Below, piece after piece: positions 31,227 to 33,756 of a stretch of 33,756 nucleotides of DNA. Source of the stretch: Chloroflexota bacterium (lineage in GTDB: Bacteria; Chloroflexota; UBA6077); assembly GCA_021806765.1 (NCBI GenBank), contig JAJZQR010000018.1, forward strand, positions 1 to 33,756, written 5' to 3'. The notes under the pieces are model-generated. The model searched no databases and was not told where the DNA came from. It worked only from the letters and a program-made list of their open reading frames with translations. The position numbers were made by a program, and so were the translations under genes. Positions within the stretch are counted from its first letter, which is position 1. Each line of letters begins with the position of its first letter.

Positions 31227-33710
31227 ATGGCAGTTGCGAGAGAGGAGACTGGGCAGGGCGCCAAGACCACCCTGGAGATAACGGGGATGACCTGCGTCTC
31301 CTGCTCGACAAGGATCGAGAAGAACCTGGCCAAGCTGCCGGGGGTATTGCATGCTACCGTCAACCTCGCCACTGAGAAGGCCACGGTGGAGTACGAACCC
31401 TCGGCGGTGAACGAGGCCAAGATGGTGGAGGTGGTCAAGGGTCTGGGCTACGGGGTGAGGGAGCGGCAGCCGGAGCAGGTGACCTTCGGCGTCACCGGCA
31501 TGACCTGCGCCTCCTGCTCAGGGAGGGTGGAGCGGGCTCTGCGCAAAGTGGCTGGTGTCGCCGCTGCCAACGTCAACCTGGCGACTGAGAAGGCCACCGT
31601 CCTGTTCGAGCCCACCCTGGTCTCTATGACCGACTTTCGGAAGGCCGTCGAGGAGGCCGGCTACGGCGTCGTGGAGGAGCAGCCGAAGGTAGAGAGCGGA
31701 GTCGAAGACTCGCAGGCAGTCGCCGCCCGGCAGGAGATCGCGCGGGCACGCAACAAGACCGTCTTCGCGTTGTCGGTGGGCGCCCTGGTCTTCCTGGGGA
31801 GCTTCCCCGAATGGTTCCCCTGGGTGCCTTCCTTCCTGAACAACCGCTACCTCCTGTGGGCGCTGGCCACGCCGGTGCAGTTCTGGGCCGGCTGGCGCTT
31901 CTACAAGGGCGCATGGGCCAACGCCAAGCACCTGAGCACCAACATGGACACCCTGATCGCGGTGGGCACTAGCGCGGCCTACTTCTACAGCGTCGCGGCC
32001 ATCCTCTTCCCAGGCTTCTTCACCGCCGCGGGCCAGATGCCGGAGATCTACTTCGACACGGCGGCCATCATCATCGGCCTGATCCTGCTGGGCAAGTTCC
32101 TGGAGGCCCGGGCCAAGGGGCAGACCAGCGAGGCGATCAAGAAGCTGATGGGGATGCAGGCCAAGACGGCCCGAGTGATCCGGGATGGCCAGGAGATGGA
32201 CGTGCCCGTCGAGGCAGTCCAGATCGGCGATGTGATCCTGGTTCGCCCCGGCGAGAAGGTGCCGGCGGACGGCACGGTGCTGGACGGCAGGTCCGCCCTG
32301 GATGAGTCGATGATCACCGGCGAGTCGATCCCGGTGGAGAAGGGTCCAGGAGACGAGGTGATCGGCGCCACCATCAACAAGGTCGGCAGCTTCAAGTTCC
32401 GGGCCACCAAGGTTGGCAAAGACACGGTGCTGGCCCAGATCATCAAGCTGGTGGAGGAGGCTCAGGGCTCCAAAGCTCCCATTCAGAGGCTGGCCGACGT
32501 CATCTCCAGCTACTTCGTCCCGGCAGTCATCGCCACAGCGACCGTAACCTTCGTGGTCTGGTACTTCTTCGGGCCGACTCCGGCCTTCACCTACGCCCTG
32601 CTGAACTTCGTGGCGGTGATGATTATCGCCTGCCCCTGCGCCCTGGGGCTCGCCACCCCCACCGCCATCATGGTGGGCACCGGCAAGGGTGCGGAGAGCG
32701 GCGTGTTGATCCGCAGCGGCGAGGCGCTGGAGACGGCGCACAAAATCAGGGCGATCATCCTGGACAAGACGGGCACCCTGACCCAGGGCAAGCCCGTGGT
32801 CACAGACCTGGTGCCGGCCAACGGCACCTCACCCGATCTGCTGCTCTCCCTGGCGGCCGCCGCGGAGAGAGGTTCGGAGCATCCGTTGGGTGAGGCCATA
32901 GTGGCCGCCGCCCGCGAGAAGGGCCTGGAGCTTGCCGATCCCAGGGAGTTTCAGGCGATCCCGGGCCATGGCATCGAGGCCAACGTGGACGGCCGGCAGG
33001 TGGTACTGGGCAACCAGAAGCTGATGTCAGAGCGCGCCTTCGATCTAGACGGGCTGGACGAGAAGGCGGCGATGCTATCCGATCAGGGCAAGACCTCCAT
33101 GTTCGTGGCCCTGGACGGGAAGTTAGCCGGCATCGTGGCGGTGGCCGACACGGTGAAGGCCGGCTCCAAGGAGGCCGTGGCGGAGCTGCACAGGTTGGGG
33201 ATCGAGGTGGCGATGCTGACCGGCGACAACCGCCGAACGGCCGCCGCCATCGCAAAGCAACTGGGGATCGACCGGGTGCTGGCCGAGGTGCTGCCCGAGG
33301 GAAAGGCAGAGGAGGTGAAGAAGCTCCAGGCCGAGGGCAAGGTGGTCGCCATGGTGGGCGACGGGATCAACGATGCTCCGGCCCTGGCCCAGGCCAACGT
33401 AGGGATCGCCATCGGCACCGGCACCGACGTGGCCATGGAGGCGGCGGACATCACCCTGATGAGCGGGGACGTCCGAGGGGTGGTGACGGCGATAAGGCTG
33501 TCCAAGCAGACCATGCGCACCATCAAGCAGAACCTGTTCTGGGCGTTCTTCTACAACGTCGCGCTGATACCGCTAGCGGCGGGCGTCTGGTACCCCTTCT
33601 TCGGGATCCTGCTGAACCCGATCTTCGCGGGTGTGGCGATGGCCACCTCCTCGGTATCGGTGGTGAGCAACTCCCTGAGACTGCGCCGCTTCAATCCCGC
33701 CAAATGGTAG
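31227..33710 (+). CDS. copA: Copper-exporting P1B-type ATPase
   Basis: An 827-residue Cu(I) efflux pump. Two HMA metal-binding domains carry GMTCVSC (C23, C26) and GMTCASC (C94, C97). Membrane helices surround the actuator domain, which has the phosphatase loop ITGES. The transport motif is ACPCALG (Cys-Pro-Cys, about 469-471), the phosphorylated Asp lies in DKTGTLT (about 512-518), the nucleotide-domain HP motif is SEHPLGEA (about 550) and the hinge is [10 protein letters not shown] (about 711). The usual C-terminal membrane pair is complete ([14 protein letters not shown]). ATG at 31227 has GAAGGGA upstream. It should be induced by copper through the CsoR gene upstream; it pumps Cu(I) out using ATP. 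Confidence 0.97.
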   Translation: MAVAREETGQGAKTTLEITGMTCVSCSTRIEKNLAKLPGVLHATVNLATEKATVEYEPSAVNEAKMVEVVKGLGYGVRERQPEQVTFGVTGMTCASCSGRVERALRKVAGVAAANVNLATEKATVLFEPTLVSMTDFRKAVEEAGYGVVEEQPKVESGVEDSQAVAARQEIARARNKTVFALSVGALVFLGSFPEWFPWVPSFLNNRYLLWALATPVQFWAGWRFYKGAWANAKHLSTNMDTLIAVGTSAAYFYSVAAILFPGFFTAAGQMPEIYFDTAAIIIGLILLGKFLEARAKGQTSEAIKKLMGMQAKTARVIRDGQEMDVPVEAVQIGDVILVRPGEKVPADGTVLDGRSALDESMITGESIPVEKGPGDEVIGATINKVGSFKFRATKVGKDTVLAQIIKLVEEAQGSKAPIQRLADVISSYFVPAVIATATVTFVVWYFFGPTPAFTYALLNFVAVMIIACPCALGLATPTAIMVGTGKGAESGVLIRSGEALETAHKIRAIILDKTGTLTQGKPVVTDLVPANGTSPDLLLSLAAAAERGSEHPLGEAIVAAAREKGLELADPREFQAIPGHGIEANVDGRQVVLGNQKLMSERAFDLDGLDEKAAMLSDQGKTSMFVALDGKLAGIVAVADTVKAGSKEAVAELHRLGIEVAMLTGDNRRTAAAIAKQLGIDRVLAEVLPEGKAEEVKKLQAEGKVVAMVGDGINDAPALAQANVGIAIGTGTDVAMEAADITLMSGDVRGVVTAIRLSKQTMRTIKQNLFWAFFYNVALIPLAAGVWYPFFGILLNPIFAGVAMATSSVSVVSNSLRLRRFNPAKW

Positions 33711-33756
33711 TCCTTGTTGAGGCTGTTCGCGAACCACCCCCACCGTGGCCCTCAGG

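Noticed and set aside
31518..32741. 407-codon minus-strand frame inside copA
   Set aside because: It is antisense to a clear P-type ATPase with all catalytic motifs.

Overview
The window is a high-GC bacterial segment with many GTG and TTG starts and strong AGGAGG-type ribosome sites. It carries a Tad/Flp pilus locus with no secretin gene. The closest fit I can suggest is Chloroflexota (Thermomicrobia or a relative); this is inference from gene content, not a marker-gene identification. No rRNA, tRNA or CRISPR array was seen.

Region A (1-9863, all minus strand) is a compact DNA replication/recombination cassette. In transcription order it holds two unrecognised proteins, a short UvrD-type helicase, a short DnaG-type primase, a Rad52-family annealing protein, SSB, a small protein, a RadC-type JAB protein, a coiled-coil protein and a Ycf46-like AAA ATPase cut by the window edge. 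Several genes overlap by 4 bases. The set looks like the replication module of an integrated element, with annealing-type recombination.

Region B (9864-12680) holds one SRPBCC-family membrane-anchored protein and about 1.7 kb of gene-poor, apparently decayed DNA. That stretch contains a set of spaced 16-bp repeats resembling a transposon end, a possible broken gene, and a minus-strand promoter-like site that matches one in the Tad locus.

Region C (12681-16352) is the most unusual part. An XRE regulator and an ImmA/IrrE-like protein with an altered metal site are followed by a strong hairpin. A near-consensus promoter then precedes a three-gene operon: a ubiquitin-like protein ending GG-Leu-Asp, a JAMM peptidase and an E1/ThiF-like adenylating enzyme. 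No E2 is visible. This is a candidate minimal protein-tagging or defence system.

Region D (16902-29451) is a Tad pilus locus: cpaB, cpaE/tadZ, tadA, tadB, tadC, flp, two tadE-like genes, a tadG-like gene, two exported accessory proteins, and a 1222-residue membrane protein. That protein joins LysM domains, a degenerate FtsK-like domain and a SARP-type wHTH-BTAD regulator. A tandem 11-bp repeat placed 8 bp from a -10 box lies before tadB, which is the architecture SARP regulators recognise.

Region E (29452-33756) has two very small minus-strand genes, a secreted Gly/Tyr/Met-rich protein behind a promoter with 11/22-bp phased repeats, and a copper-response pair (csoR-like repressor and a copA-type ATPase).
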